64,000 bases of DNA, taken from contig OZ023214.1 of the NCBI GenBank assembly GCA_963995525.1, positions 11,149,928-11,213,927 of the forward strand, written 5' to 3'. Shown one piece after another: positions 1-13,050 of this stretch (position 1 is its first letter; every line of letters begins with the position of its first letter). The position numbers were made by a program, and so were the translations under genes. The notes beneath the pieces are model-generated. The model worked only from the letters and a program-made list of their open reading frames with translations, was not told the DNA's origin and did not search any database. Source of the stretch: Escarpia spicata (lineage: Eukaryota > Annelida > Polychaeta > Sabellida > Siboglinidae).

Positions 1-47
1 AGAGTAGTGGCAAGAAGACTGAGGAAAGGAGACTGCGAGGAGGGAAG

Positions 48-918
48 GTGATCGGAGGGGACGAAATTGGTGGATCGACGGCAGGAAATGAGACAGGCGT
101 GAAGGTAACAGAGGAGAAAGTGACGGTAAAGAAAGAGGTAGGAGGGAAAAAGAGACATGAGAGGAGAGTAGGACATGCAATGGGAGGAAAGATGGCGGGA
201 AGAAAGGAAGTGAGAGTAAATATGACAGAAGAGAAGTTGGGAGGGACGATGACAGGAGGAAGGGTGACAAGAGAAACAGCGTCAGGAAAGATTGGAACGG
301 AAAAGATTATGACAGGAGAGCAGAAGTCAGGGGAACAAGACTACAACCAGACAAATGCAAACCGGAGAAGGAGCTACTCTGGGGCAGTGATTGAGGGGGC
401 ATTCAGAAAAGAGAGGGTGTTCATGGGCGACTGTATTCTGAGAAAGACAGATAATACACTAAGCGAGGGGGAGGACGTCGTTGTTTGTTTGCTGGGGGCT
501 AGGATAGAACATGTGACTGAAAGGGTAGAGAAGGTATTGGGGCATGCCAAGGGAGGGTCTACACGTAGTGACAAATAATGCAGACAGGGAGGGAACAACT
601 GGGATAGTACAGAAGTACAGACAGTTAGTGAGGAAATTAAAGAAGACAAGAGTCGAACAGATCATTCTCTCAGGAATGTTGCCATTAATGGGAGGAAGGG
701 GACCAACATATAGAAACTGGAAGAGGATGGCGATCAACGCACTAGTTGAGCAGATGTGTAAAGAAGAGGGGGTGGGATTCGTAGATTTATGGGGATACTT
801 TGTTGGGAAGGAAGATATGTACATGAGAGATGGCCTTCATCTAAGTGGAAAGGGGCAGCAGTTTTCTCAGAGAACTTGCTACAATCTGTTGACAGTGGGA
901 CAGGCTGCATCTATTTAA
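48..918 (+). pseudogene. CR1-like ORF1 with SGNH/GDSL esterase domain, copy A (broken)
   Basis: The first part (48-578) is a low-complexity Lys/Glu/Gly/Thr-rich stretch built of degenerate short repeats (variants of GGKVTREKVTG), followed by an esterase-like domain that continues in another frame to 918. SGNH hydrolases need a Ser in block I (GDS), an Asn in block III and an Asp-x-x-His near the C-terminus. Here block I reads MGDCILRKT, so the nucleophile Ser is Cys. Block III is damaged, while DGLHLSGKG near the end is kept. A frameshift near 545-575 splits the two halves. Esterase-type ORF1 proteins are known from CR1 and L2 elements. This copy is not functional. Confidence 0.8.
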
Positions 919-1009
919 ACTAGATTCGCAGGGGGACTCACAGAAAAGCCTGACACTGGAGGCACAGATAAAGACAGCAGAAATGCAAGGAGTGTAGTAA
1001 ATAAAAGAA

Positions 1010-3482
1010 GTGAACTAATCATTATGGTAGAAGATATTGTATATAATAGGTATAACCGAATCATGGGCCACCACCGATATATCAGATGCCGAATTGGGAC
1101 TAACAGGCTATGTAATGTTCAAGAAAGATAGAATAGGAAGATGAGGAAGTGGGGTTATTTTATATGTTAACGAATATGTCCAGGCTTATGAAATAAAATT
1201 AGAAAGAGGTGCAGATTGCGAAGAAGCTGTTTAATGTAACATAGTTACAAGAAACTCAACATTAACGGTGGGGTTAGTTTATCGAAGTCCAAATATAAGC
1301 ATAGAAGATAATGAGAAAGTACAAAACGCTATAAGGGAAGTTAGCAAACGGGACTGTGTTATTATGGGAGATTTTAACCATGGTCATATACAATGGAAAT
1401 TTCTACAGAGAACGGGAAGTGAGGACCACAAGTTTTTAGTACAAGTTTCCTTTCTCAACATGCGCTAGAGCCAACCAGGGGTGAGAATGTATTAGACACA
1501 GTTTTGTCCTCACATAATCAAATTATGTGAGCCATTGGGAAGTAGTGATCACAACCAGATACATTTTACCATCAAAGTAAAATCAGAAATAAATAATAAA
1601 AAGCAGTTGAGGAGAAATTAATATTTAGCAAAGATAGACTGGAACAACACACTGAAGAATTAGACAGCAACAGAATGCTGGAATCTCTTTAAAAGTGAAA
1701 TTGAGTGCATGAGTGATAAATGCATTCCCTTGAAAAAGCAATGGGAACGGTCCAGAAAGAAATACTTATCGAAAGAAGCCATTAACAAAATTAAGTACAA
1801 ACAAACGATGTGGAAGTCATATAGACGTACTGGAAATGATGAAGACTACAACATTTATAAAGAAGCTCGGAAAGTTCAGGATAAGGTCGATCCTCTAGAA
1901 GATAGTGCAGGAAATATAATAACTGGGGGATTCGTAATGGCAGAAGACCTGAATGAGTATTTTAGTTCAGTGTTTACCAGGAAAGATATTAGTTCACTGC
2001 CAGTACCAGAGACTAAGTTCAAGGGGGAAGAATCAGACTATTTAGGACAGTTAATTGTAACACCAGAAATGGTAGCTAAGAAAATTAGGGCTATGAAGGA
2101 TAATAAACCACCTAGAGTGGATGGAATTCCGCCCAAACTACTATTGGAAATTGTAGAACAAATTAGCATACCACTTGCAACCGTTTTGAAATTGTCATTA
2201 GAAGAGGGAGTGGTACCTTTAGAATGAAAAGAAGCAAACATTATACCCGTTATTTAAAAAAGGTTCCAGAAACGTCAGAACTACAGATCAGTGAGTTTAA
2301 CGTCAGTGATTTGCAAATTATTAGAAAGACTAATTAATGATCCCATGGTGGATTTTCTTGTTAAACATAACTTTTAAAACCATCTCAACATGGGTTTCTA
2401 AAAGCGACGTCATGCTTAACAAATATATTTTGTGTGTGGAAGATATCACTAAGTGGGTAAACGAGGGATCACCAGTAGATATCATCTACTTAGATTTTCA
2501 GAAAGCTTTCGACAAAGTGCCACGTCAAAGGTTACTGCTTAAACTAAAGACCCATTGCAGGAAATGGTTTAATTAACTGGATAGAAAAATGGCTAGTTGG
2601 CAGAAGACAACGGGTAGTAGTTGATGGGGAGGCTTCAAACTGGAAATCAGTTTTGAGTGGGGTACAACAGGGATCAGTACTGGGACATATATTATTCTTA
2701 ATATATATCAACGATTTGGACGATGATATAATAAGCAAGGTGTTGAAATTTACGGATGATACAAAATTGTTTAGAAGGATTACACGTGATGGAGATAGAC
2801 AGCATTTACAAGATGATCTTGACAGGTTGATAAAATGGTCTGAAAAGTGGCAAATGTTGTTCAATTTTGGGAAATGTAAATGCTTCCACACGGGACATGG
2901 GAACGAATACGTACAATATACTGTTCTGTACTGAGTACTACTGCAAACAAATTAATCCAAATCCTTGGGTTAATTAGGCGAACTATAACATATAAGGAAA
3001 AAGAGCTAATAATACCACTGTACAAAACAATAGTTAGGCCTCATTGAAAATATTGTATTCAAGCGTGGAGGCCATATCGCAGGAAGGACATAGATATGCT
3101 AGAAAGAGTACAGAGAAGAGCAACTAAAATAATACAAAAACTGAGGGATCTTAGTTACGCAATACGCCTAAAAGAATGTGGTTTGACAACACTAGAGACC
3201 AGGAGATTGAGAGGAGATCAGTTAGAAGTGTTTACAATATTGAATGGTTATGAAAATATTGATAGAAATATTTTTTTCTCAGTAAAGAAAGATAGAAGGA
3301 CCAGAGGACATGAAGTTACATTAGTAAAGGAACAGTGTAGATTATATATAAGAAAGTTCTCATTCTCACAAAGGACTGTAAATGAATGGAACAGATTATC
3401 TCCTGATTGTGTTGGTGCTAGTAGCGTGATTATGTTTAAAAATAAAATCGACACATACCTTAAAAGGGCGGGATACACGTAG
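1010..3482 (+). pseudogene. CR1-like ORF2 (EEP endonuclease and reverse transcriptase), copy A
   Basis: Fragments in several frames give the order endonuclease (about 1050-1560, GDFNHGHIQW), linker (1709-1870), RT fingers and palm (1870-2930, with PPRVDGIPPKLL, YLDFQKAFDKVP and YINDLDD) and C-terminal region (3096-3482, MLERVQRRATKI ending CVGASSVIMFKNKIDTYLKR). The catalytic box reads FTDD where most non-LTR RTs have FADD or YADD. At least five stops or frameshifts are present and part of the thumb is deleted. In an intact element this protein nicks target DNA and copies the element's RNA at the nick. Confidence 0.85.
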
Positions 3483-3530
3483 ATAAAAAGTACTGTATTC
3501 TCAATAAGCCAAAAGGCGTCCTTGTCCACC

Positions 3531-3570
3531 TGCCATCTAGAGTTATTTTTTTTGGCAATCTTGTTAAATC
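3531..3570 (+). repeat. CR1-like 3' terminal hairpin and 10-bp end repeat, copy A
   Basis: A degenerate hairpin (TGCCATCTAGAG on the left, TTTGGCA on the right) is followed by ATC and TTGTTAAATC. The same layout ends the other preserved copies at 15853-15893, 30593-30644 and 52451-52503, which fixes the 3' end of the family. Confidence 0.7.
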
Positions 3571-3699
3571 GTTATTGTATCTGCCTCTGACACGAAATGC
3601 GACTCAATGTCTTCGTGGTTGGGTTGAAATCCAGGTATCTTGCATACAGTGATAATTATGATCCTGATTTGGCTCCAATATAGATCAGCGGCTATGGGA

Positions 3700-5945
3700 T
3701 ATGATTGTGCACTTTTTGACAAAATCATGACATTTGGCACACATGTAGATTATGATATATATCTATGTATGTATATATATATAAGTATATATATATTTAT
3801 ATATATATATATATATATATTCATTTCAACCTAGGAACCCATCGCTATCGACATGGTATCTAGCCGCCATCTTGATTTTAAATGGCCGCCACAGAAATCC
3901 ATTATCCAGATATCGCAGCTTCTAATCAACATAAACACGTGTTCTTGATGTCTAACCCAACATTTCCAGGGTCAAGGAATCCATTTCTGCCTCAGAGTGT
4001 CCAAAGATGACGGCCACATTGAAATTCAAGATGGCCACCACGGAAATCCATTATCCAGATATATATGTACTACATTCATACATATCTCGACACAAAGATA
4101 TTAGATGATGATGCTATCCAGACAGGTAACGATGATGCACAGCAATAACGTATCAGACACATTACATCCCAGTTGGCAACTGTCAGAAGAGTATATATTG
4201 TATGTAGTAGACATCCTCAACCAACCAATAAGAGAACGCAGAATACATAGCAGAACCACTCAGAGGTTGTTTCATCATTTGCTAACTACACTGTATAAGG
4301 TCATTTGTTTCCGGTGGATAGGTAATCATAAGCAAACAAGATCAGATAGCTGTGTCGACAGTCCAGAAAACCGCCAACGACCTGCAGTACCTTCACCCGA
4401 GATCACACGAGCAGGCGGACATCGGCAGCATATTACTCTTTGTGGCACAATGCGTTCACCATGGATTTCCAAAAGTGGATATCCGGCAGTGTATACAGAT
4501 GTGATTATTCTGGCCGTAAGGCAATTCATTGCTGTTCAAATATATGAACGTTTTGGCGTTGAAACGCACCTTTGTACCATTGCAACCCACGCCATTGCCA
4601 ACATCATGTGAAATCGGAAACATTAAAGCTACGTCGTACCCTGAGTTGGTGTGACTTAACCTCCAGTTTTCTTGGTCGAGGGAATAAGTTGGCATTATTA
4701 GCATTGGCTCCATTTCCCGCTGTTACAAATATATTCCTCCCCTGCCATCACAACCATAAGAAGTCGACTCATGTACACTAAATAAGATAGAGAGGTTCAT
4801 CATCGAAAGTTATATTAAGACTTTTACATTTACCAAGGTGGATGAAGCAAGGAAACAGCTGTTTGCCCAGGGATCTGGTATGACTTGGAATATCCCACCA
4901 ACAAAACATGCATTGCACCAACATGTGAGAAGGGCTGTTTGTCAAATTGGTTATGTCATGTCACAAGCTCTTGTGTCAAATCTCCATCTGCCTGGTCTTG
5001 GATACTGTGGTTAAAGTGCAACTGATTCAGTAGGCAACCATGCTGGATTCTTGAACTACCAGAGGCATCGATGACATGCCATGACTTAGTGCACTGTGAA
5101 TACAAATCAAACTGTAGTCCAAGATCATATTCCTAGAACATATATATGCATGGCAAACCATCTTGATATTCTGTGTGACCACTATACGTTTGTGTGTTGC
5201 ACGGAAGCTGCAGTAAACCAAAATATATGATTTTGGATATTGGCCATCTTGCATTTCAATATGTCTGTCATTTGGGGATACAACATGTGAACAAATGGAT
5301 TAACCCTGAATATGTTGGTATAGACACTAGTATCATGTTTCTGTGTTGTGTAGAAGGTGAGATATTCGGACAGATGATTTCCATGACAGCCATTTTGGTT
5401 TTCAATATGACCGCCATCTTGGAATAATGTAAGTGGCACAACTGAATTCCTATGGAGTCCTCAATAATCAAGAGGCACTAAAATTATGTTCGTAAAAGTC
5501 TATGCGTGGCAGCCATCTTGAATTTCAATATGACCTTCATCTGAGGATATAGCATATGGCAGAAATTAATTCTTTGACACTAAAAATTTGGGTTCAGACA
5601 CAAAGAACGAGCTTTTATGTTGCTTAGAAGCTGAGATATTTAGGTGATTAATTCCATGACGTTCATCTTAAATTTCAATATGGCCGTCATCCTTGGATAC
5701 TGCACAAGACAGAAATGGATTCATTGACCTGGAAGTGTTGGTTTATACACCAAGTTCATATTTATATAATGTTTAAAAGCTGATATACTTGCCTAATGGA
5801 TTTCCGTGGCGGCCATTTTAAAAATCAAGATGGCAGCTAGGTATCCTGTCGATAGCGATGGGTACCTAGCTTTATATGATTTTACATATTATAAACTACA
5901 TATGTGCCACTTTTCATGCTTTTGTCAAAAAGTACACAGTTCGTC
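3700..5945. mobile_element. Fold-back DNA element with inverted ends and internal subrepeats
   Basis: The left arm (about 3700-3910) and right arm (about 5785-5945) are inverted copies. Both contain ACTTTTTGACAAAA, the exact 17-mer ACCCATCGCTATCGACA (3837-3853, reverse complement at 5847-5863), GCCATCTTGATTTT, and ATGGCCGCCAC followed by GAAATCCATTA. The left arm is expanded by a (TA)n run at 3760-3822. The interior repeats a degenerate unit of about 140 bp carrying GCCATCTTGAATTTCAATATG motifs (near 4000, 5040, 5240, 5390, 5510, 5660 and 5810). No transposase reading frame was recognised. Exact outer ends and target duplication are unclear. It looks non-autonomous. Confidence 0.65.
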
Positions 5946-6827
5946 AAATATCTTGCTCTTATCCGTTGTACTAATATACCTACTCACCCATGTCACGCTA
6001 GTTGCACTGCGTAACCTATATGGTCACTGTCGAGTTAGTTAATGACATACCTTCATGAGTGAGGGAAAAGAAAAAAAAATCACAGAAATCGAGGTTTGGA
6101 ATCGAGGCCAGCCTCACCCCTGACAGACAAGGGAACACAAACTATGAGAATAACCACTTCACGAGACCGCTGGCAGAGACACCTTTTTCGAAAAGTGATA
6201 ACCGCCATTCTCAAAACAGCAGCTTTCTTCAACGGGGGAGACAAGCTGTCCGAAAGGTATGTTCGCCACGCACAACTTTCACTTGGATAGTTTATATAAT
6301 TAATTAATCGTACAGACAACCAAACAATGTTGTCCTATGTTTTTTGTTTCAACACGGCGGAATATTCGTCAGCTATATAGTTTCAGCATCTATGTTGAAG
6401 TCTTGGCTGATCTTGTTGTTAGGCAATAGCTTATGTGACGGATTGGTAAATTGACATAATGAAATAAAAACTGTCCCCCTCCCGGACTGGACAGACCGTA
6501 TATTTTGCACGCGTATGTCATAAATTATCAGTATTGTAGATTTACCTATTGTAAATGAGGCATGCGTCACAAAAGAGTTCCACCACTCGCCCAATGCCAC
6601 ACTGGCTGCGATTAACATACACTTAATATACCTGGCTACAGCTAGAAAAAGAAAATTCTATATCTAGTTTTGGGAAATAAAACAAAAAACATAATTAGTT
6701 GTAATAAACACGCATACAGTTGCATGTGAATAAATTAATACATCTAGCCTATATTATATTAAACATGTCTACATCCCAAGTAGGCTACACGGCGCTCCAT
6801 CTATAGCATTCAGTTGTCTGCATCTAA

Positions 6828-7010
6828 CACACACAAACGGTAACAAACAGCCACAAACACACACAAACACACACATACGGCACAAACACACACAAATGGC
6901 ACAAACACAGACAAACGGCACAAACACACACAAACGGCACAAACACACACGAACAATACAAACGGCACAAACACATACAAATGGTACAAACAGGTACACA
7001 CATACATACA
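6828..7010. repeat. Degenerate ACAAACGGCACAAACAC minisatellite
   Basis: Imperfect tandem copies of an 18-20 bp unit made of ACACAAAC and GGCACAAAC blocks. The reverse strand gives Cys/Val-rich open frames that are a by-product of the composition. Confidence 0.8.
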
Positions 7011-8327
7011 GACGCACAAAACACAGACACAAAAATACATAAGCGCACACATGCACGTGTACGCACAAACACACATGTACATGTACACGCGCGCATGCAT
7101 GCGCGTGACTTCAACTCGTCAACTTGTTTCTATAGTTTATTTGTCACCATTTTCTCCAGCATCGTCATTTTCGACTTGATGTTAATTGAAATACCAGTTA
7201 ACTAGTTAGTGTACCAATAGTAGCACGTCGTATGGTAAGAAATACGTTAAGCACATTTACTGTCGATTGTGGAGGGCTGCTCGTCTGGGCTTTTCCCCTT
7301 CTATCCATCGCCGGTTTATTCCCCCGGCTATTTTCCTCCGATTGTCCATCCCCGGATATTCCATTTATTTCATCTTCCATATCCAATTTAGTTTACTTTG
7401 TCAGTACTACGTTACTCTCCATACAAACAGTCAATATGACTACAATGCAACATCCGTGTCTGGCTTTACACTGGCTCCATCACAATTTGTTTTATAAGAT
7501 CCGATAGGTGTCATTACGTTCGTCGGACAGGTACTAGCATCGATTACCAAGGCGCCATGAGGTGGCAGCACTTTTTTCTCCTCGCAACTGCCTGAAACAT
7601 TAAGGCACTGCCAATGTTACCGGTAGGGGACTTTACCCTAAATTCAGGTAAATAAGATGGTTGGCTCTCAGGTCAACCATGAAATAACAAATTAAATAAG
7701 GATACACTTTTATTAGATAATACTATACATAAAAGCTATTCAAAAATAAACACATATTAAACTTGTTTTTGTAGTTTAGTGCCTTTTAATCACATGCATA
7801 TTCACTAGGTGGCAGCTCTCGTAGTTGTCAAGCATTTCGTATTGACGTTCTTTGCTTATGCTTGAGCAGAAACAAAAGATTAAGTGTGAATAAGCATGAT
7901 ATAAATACCAAACAAGGACAAATTTAACTGAAGAAAGTGCAATTGATGTCGCGCACAACGGTCGGACTGCTAACTAATATAATATTATGTAGACGCCAAA
8001 GAACAACCAAAGCGTACTGATCTTGGTGGCTAAAGCTGTAGCGTGTCGAGCAAATATTTTTAGGGTCTTCGGTTCGAATCCTGTAGAGTACTCAAAACTG
8101 ATTTAGTTTAAGATTCATTTTATTTTGTATGATATTATTTCAGGCACTATTTCGTAATTTCATTTCGTTATCGAAAGCATACATAATATATACATTCTGG
8201 GGATAGACGTGCTAACTGGCAGTGAGCAGTCAAAAGGCGGTTCTGAGCCTGACTATCTTCCTGGCGAAGTTACGCAGGCAGGCGATAGTTGGTTAAGCGA
8301 AACTAGACATATGCACACTCTACGACC

Positions 8328-8357
8328 ACTGACCTCAATTATATAATTGAGGTCAGT
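8328..8357. repeat. Perfect 30-bp palindrome with AGGTCA half-sites
   Basis: ACTGACCTCAATTAT is followed directly by its exact reverse complement. It contains TGACCT and AGGTCA, the half-site read by many nuclear receptors, in everted orientation. A regulatory role is only a possibility; it could equally be a remnant of a small palindromic element. Confidence 0.6.
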
Positions 8358-9722
8358 ATCTACGACACGTACTGAAGGGCTGATTGGTTCGCAGTCTCTC
8401 CACTAGGTGATTAAATAGGCTCGGAGGTCGTGTGTTTTTTAGACATTGGTTCTTGTTGGTTGCCATGCAATAACTTTTATGTTAGTCTCAATATTTACGT
8501 AGGTTCTATGACAAAATGGAACTACTGATTTTTGTATTCTACAATAATAACTGTTATAAACACGAAATCCTAATTTTGGTCAAGCAAAATTGCAGTTACT
8601 AACACTTGTTCAGTGCAAAATATATCATTCGCATCAAGTGAGAAAATCGACTTTTAGTTGCCGCATTATTATATACACCTGGTACAACTTAAAGATCAAT
8701 TGATCAACGGAAGACCTTGAAATGTTCGAGCCAAGTCCAGCCAGTGTTCGCTAGTTCTTGTGTAGTGACGTTAGTCGTTACGCTCATTGGTCAGAATTAG
8801 CATTATGACGCCATTTTTCAACATTTCAACGTGTCTTCTACGATTGAGTACTGAGTAGTACTGTGCTGAGTAATTATACGTCAAATATCCTCGTGCTTGA
8901 GCGTGGCTCGCAGCGCTGGTTTTCATGCGTGCCTAGCGGTAAGCATTCGCTATATCTGAAGTTAGCATAAACAAATTGAAGACTAATAGCACCTAGCGGA
9001 GTGAGAGTGAATTATTCAAATACAACTCTTGTCCATTCGTTATAAACATACATTCCTGTTACGAGATCACAAAACGTTTGTCTTTCTGCTGTGCATCTCA
9101 GCGCAACAAAGTCTGGCATCAGGATTCGTCTTCACTTGACAGTGATATGTCTTTTGGTGAACTGTTTTCTCGGCACTCCTTTGAGTCCAGTGATGCCTTT
9201 CGAACGTTCAATTTGTGTTTTTCTTCAGCGAAGTCCGACTGTGGTAGGGCATCTGAAGATTTGTTGAACAGTGTATCTGAAATTTAATTACATTCGTATT
9301 AGTTAATTACTATTTTATTTAATAATGCATTCAGTTATTTTAGGTGTGACTGGGAGGTCAAACTATGCTGTTGTTGTTCTGTGTTTTGTCATCGATATGT
9401 CGCATATTGTTTTGGCAGCAGTACGTTCGGCCGTTCAAGCCCATCTCACCAATGTTCAATTGGTTCTCGTATTAATCTTATACATCAAAACACAACTATT
9501 TCCAAACACATTTTAACGTCAAACTTAACTTGATAAATAACACATTATGCAAATTAAAATAAACTTACAAAAAGAGACAAGTTCTTGCAAATTGAATTTC
9601 GACGCTCCACGTTTTGTCATATTTAGATACTTAGAACAACATTACATTTTCTACAACGAAAACATTCATAGCATGAACACTAATCCTAACCCTAACAATG
9701 ATTCTAAGGAAATGAGAATGAT

Positions 9723-9998
9723 TTAATGTATAGCACCTTTCAACAAAGCGTTGATTCCAAATGTTCGTAGGGACGAAGTCAAAGACGCCGTGGCTGGAAC
9801 TGGCGGGAACCCCAGCGGAAACGTCGGTAACCATGGTAACAATGGCGGACGGATGAGTGACATGTGTGGCACCGGTAGCATAGCAACAGGCGTGGGGCAT
9901 ATAGGCATTGACGGCATGCTGTGACGCCAGACGTCGTACATACGGGCTACTGACTTTTCTTGTTTCCTCCATTTCGCGCGACGGTTTTGGAACCAAAC
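9723..9998 (-). CDS. Paired-like homeobox gene (Isx-like or Drgx-like), exon 3
   Basis: This is the last coding exon, residues 146-236 of the assembled protein. It opens with VWFQNRRAKWRKQEK, homeodomain positions 47-60, giving Gln at position 50 as in paired-like factors, and then a Pro-rich, hydrophobic tail (PPLLPWLPTFPLGFPP, about residues 194-209). The acceptor reads ACTTTACATTGCAG immediately before GTTTGG, and the phase (0) matches exon 2. The stop is TAA at 9725-9723. No OAR motif is seen at the C-terminus, which fits Isx better than Drgx. A minus-strand AATAAA near 9319 could be the polyadenylation signal. Confidence 0.93.
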   Translation of the reverse strand, partial: VWFQNRRAKWRKQEKSVARMYDVWRHSMPSMPICPTPVAMLPVPHMSLIRPPLLPWLPTFPLGFPPVPATASLTSSLRTFGINALLKGAIH

Positions 9999-11429
9999 CT
10001 GCAATGTAAAGTAACTGTAAAAGCCGCTTAGTTGTTAGTGTGAATGTGAGGAAACATTAGATAAAATAAAGTGATATGATACTGGCGTCATATTGAATAT
10101 GACTAGCCCACCACAGTTAAAGACTGAATCCTTTCGGATCCTCGAGGTTCTAACCACGAGCTAGAAATATAGGCTGTTCCTGTCCATACCACTAGCTGAA
10201 GACGGGTATATTTACGGTTCATCCCACATAACGCCTACTAGGCATATTATATGTTAATAATAATAATAGGAGCACCTTTAGATCGCCATCGTTCCAGGTG
10301 ACCCTGCCCAAAGGCGCTGACACAAAGATAGTTTAAAAGAGTCCAGAATATAAAACATAAAAACGTAGCATTAAAAATCCAAGATCATAAAAACACAGCA
10401 CCAACAGTCAAATCATAGTATCATTAAGAAGTCCATCCAGCAACAATATTAAACGATTGTGACAGTTCAAGCCAAGGGCTACGGATACAGGATGTTCCGC
10501 ATTCAACTCGCGGGCAAATGATTCGGGATATTCCGTGTTCAATCTGCCCCCAGCTAGTATAATCCGTGGGCCAACAAATGTCTTCGGCATAAACCCTTCA
10601 CCCGTGCAGACACAAACACCAGTTCCTCTACAAACAAACTCCGACTTTGTCCCACTCTATCACCCCGTTCCTCAATTGGGTTCCGACACGGTATAAATGG
10701 CTTCATTTACGAAATCTAATAGAGCGAGGTCCTATGTAGTCCTAACAAGGCATTTGCAACAAAACAAGCTTAGTGAAATCTGGCATAATATTGTAACAAA
10801 ACAAGTGAACTGTTTATGCGCGTAATCGCCTTGACGCCTGCTTGTTAGCGCCACGCCTGGCTGCGCACTAACGCCAGGGCTCGCTGCAGGGGGCGCGACC
10901 GTTACACAATACTACAAGCCGAGCGTAATGATTATTTGATGATTATTGGTTAATTGGAAAGACGAATTACACAGCGTCGATGTTGTCAACAAGACGGAGC
11001 AAGTAGCGTGGTCAGGACCGGTTAACAGATGGTCAAATTCCAGCGGTCAACCTGCATGTATGCAATACCTTTGCACAGCTTACAACACCACAAACACGTA
11101 ACAATTACAATGCATTAATTCTATCCATTTATGACACGTCTACAACGGCTGGACTTACCAACATTGTAAATACGCAACCAAAGTTAAATAGCGATCTCCA
11201 AATTAGTGCAACAGTTTATATATTGTTATGTATATTACTCAGTGTTCCTTAGAAGGCAATCGATAGAAAATCCGGTTTTTGCGGTTTGCCTGAAATACCA
11301 CATGTCTAACGTCACTACAGCTGTCATACCAAGAACTTATCTTTGTGTATGACATTCATATCGCCTGGAGGTGGTGATGATGAGTTGACTTGGGATAATT
11401 ATAATGTGTACCCTTCGGTCTAGCTCGAT

Positions 11430-11790
11430 TCTTAATTGTTGTTCTTATCTTTCCCAATGACGGTCTGTGGTAAGGTTTGACTCGATATAGGTCCTCGATT
11501 GTCCTTCTTTTCCCACCACTATACCCGCACTGCCGTCTCCACTCCCATTATCTCTCCAGTCCTCGCTAAATCCCACACAATCTCTCTTTACACAAATGTT
11601 CCACCTCAGCCGTGGTCTTCTTCTTCTCCTGCGGCCCTCCACTCTGAGGGCTTCCGCTCTCTTCGCTAGCCGTTCTCCATTATATTCGTTCCACCACATT
11701 CCTATGTATCAACCCGAAGGTCCCGCGAGAGCGCAGAAGTGTGAAGAGCGTGTCTTGTTGTGGCTCGCCGCGGACTCGCTTTGCAGACAG
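11430..11790 (-). mobile_element. LINE reverse-transcriptase C-terminal fragment
   Basis: On the minus strand the frame 11699-11445 reads GERLAKRAEALRVEGRRRRRRPRLRWNICVKRD. The ARRxxGRPRLRWxDCVKRD-type ending is typical of the C-terminus of many LINE ORF2 proteins. It is a short isolated fragment, open for 84 codons, inside the homeobox intron. The parent clade cannot be named from this piece. Confidence 0.6.
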
Positions 11791-12939
11791 TATAATCACA
11801 CTTGGCAACATTATAACACAATGAAACACCTGCAGCTTTGCTATTACCACGAATTAACAACAATTATCATACGATTGCATAACTTTTGTTATTTAAATAT
11901 AAACATTTTGGTTAAGAGTGCCGTATAGAACAAAGCCCCAGATGGCAAGTGTACAATGCAACCTTGGGATTATTGAGTGCAATTTGTTTATCTATGTAGA
12001 ACACACCCTTCTGATGACTTCTTTTGACTTTATTTTAACCCACATACACGCATGTGGCATTTACACAATCAGGATATATCATGTTTCATACATTTATAAT
12101 CCTACGTGTGAAATATTTTGTTATCAATCTACACTATTCATTCACTAACGTCACTTTATCATAGTGTTCTCTAGATGTTTACCTTTCTTAAATGAGAAAC
12201 CACTATTTTTATGATCATTCAATATAATTACAACTTTTATCGGACCGCCTCTTAATTTTATTGACTCTATGTATGGTTATACAACGGTTTAACAACATTC
12301 TTATAAGCGTTTTTCATACCATTATGTTAAATGTTCATGTATCAATTGCTATATAAGTCAGGTTAATGATACTAAATATAACATAATAATATTTGGAATA
12401 GTTGATGGGATGTTTCATGAAAGCATGTGTATTTAAGTCCAAATTAACGTGCGCTTTCAAATGTGCAAGAATAGACGTATTTGATTAGTTATGTTTTGTT
12501 TTCTGTGAATGTTTAAAGACAATGTGTCATCTTGCCAACAGGCATCGAGCATTTGTAATACCGCGTGTGACGCGCGTAAATATCTTGTCGTTTCTGTTTT
12601 GCTTACAACGTATACTATAATACACATTAATGTTATATGACGTAGTATCTCCGGATATTTAATTTGATGAAATCTGGAGAAGTTTGCAACGCTGAGTAAA
12701 TAGTTAGGACTATTTTTGTGGTGTATTTAAAAATTGTCATAGTTTGAGTTATTGTTCGTATTGTTAACGTCAACGTTGATATGTTTAATTGTTTTGACGT
12801 ACACCTCTTGACAATCATTCTGATTAAACATGAATAAGTTCTAGGATTAAAGAAATAGTTGGGACAATATTTAGTTTTTATTTGAAATGTTTATATTTTT
12901 AATTGTCCAAGCTCAACAATTTCAGAGGTAATCTAAATA

Positions 12940-13050
12940 TTGTGTGTGTGTGTGTGTGTGCTTGCGCGTGCGCGTGTGTGTATTTGCGTGTGTGTGCATG
13001 CGCGTGCGTGTGCCCGAGTGCGTGCGTGTGTGCGTGCCTGTGTAAGTGTT
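12940..13050. repeat. (TG)n / TGCG simple repeat
   Basis: A TG run is interspersed with GCGTGCG blocks. It lies in intron 2 of the homeobox gene. Confidence 0.85.

Larger units (their letters stand above)
1..3570 (+). mobile_element. CR1-like LINE copy A, 5' end outside the window
   Basis: The copy holds remnants of an esterase-type ORF1, an endonuclease plus reverse transcriptase ORF2, a short 3' untranslated region and a terminal TTGTTAAATC at 3561-3570. ORF2 products resemble the CR1 clade (GLVYRSPN and MGDFNHGHIQW in the endonuclease; DFQKAFDKVP and GVQQGSVLG in the RT). Both ORFs carry stops and frameshifts, so the copy is dead. Between 2934 and 2941 the frame jumps from the palm domain to the thumb region with sequence missing relative to copy at 51181-52351. 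The two large minus-strand copies at 30.6-36.5 kb are clearly the same family. Confidence 0.9.
6000..9300. other. Intergenic stretch without a recognised gene
   Basis: No homologous coding sequence was recognised. Contents seen: a degenerate ACAAACGGCACAAACAC minisatellite at about 6828-7010 and a perfect 30-bp palindrome at 8328-8357. The open frames in this stretch are short and lack recognisable domains. Confidence 0.5.

Noticed and set aside
8025..8095. tRNA-like stretch with GGTTCGAATCC
   Set aside because: The B-box is perfect, but the T-stem and D-stem do not pair and no anticodon arm can be built. At most it is a decayed SINE head.
9078..9287. 69-codon frame on the plus strand as a gene
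   Set aside because: Ser-rich, with no recognisable domain or splice context. It lies in the 3' flank of the homeobox gene and is likely chance.
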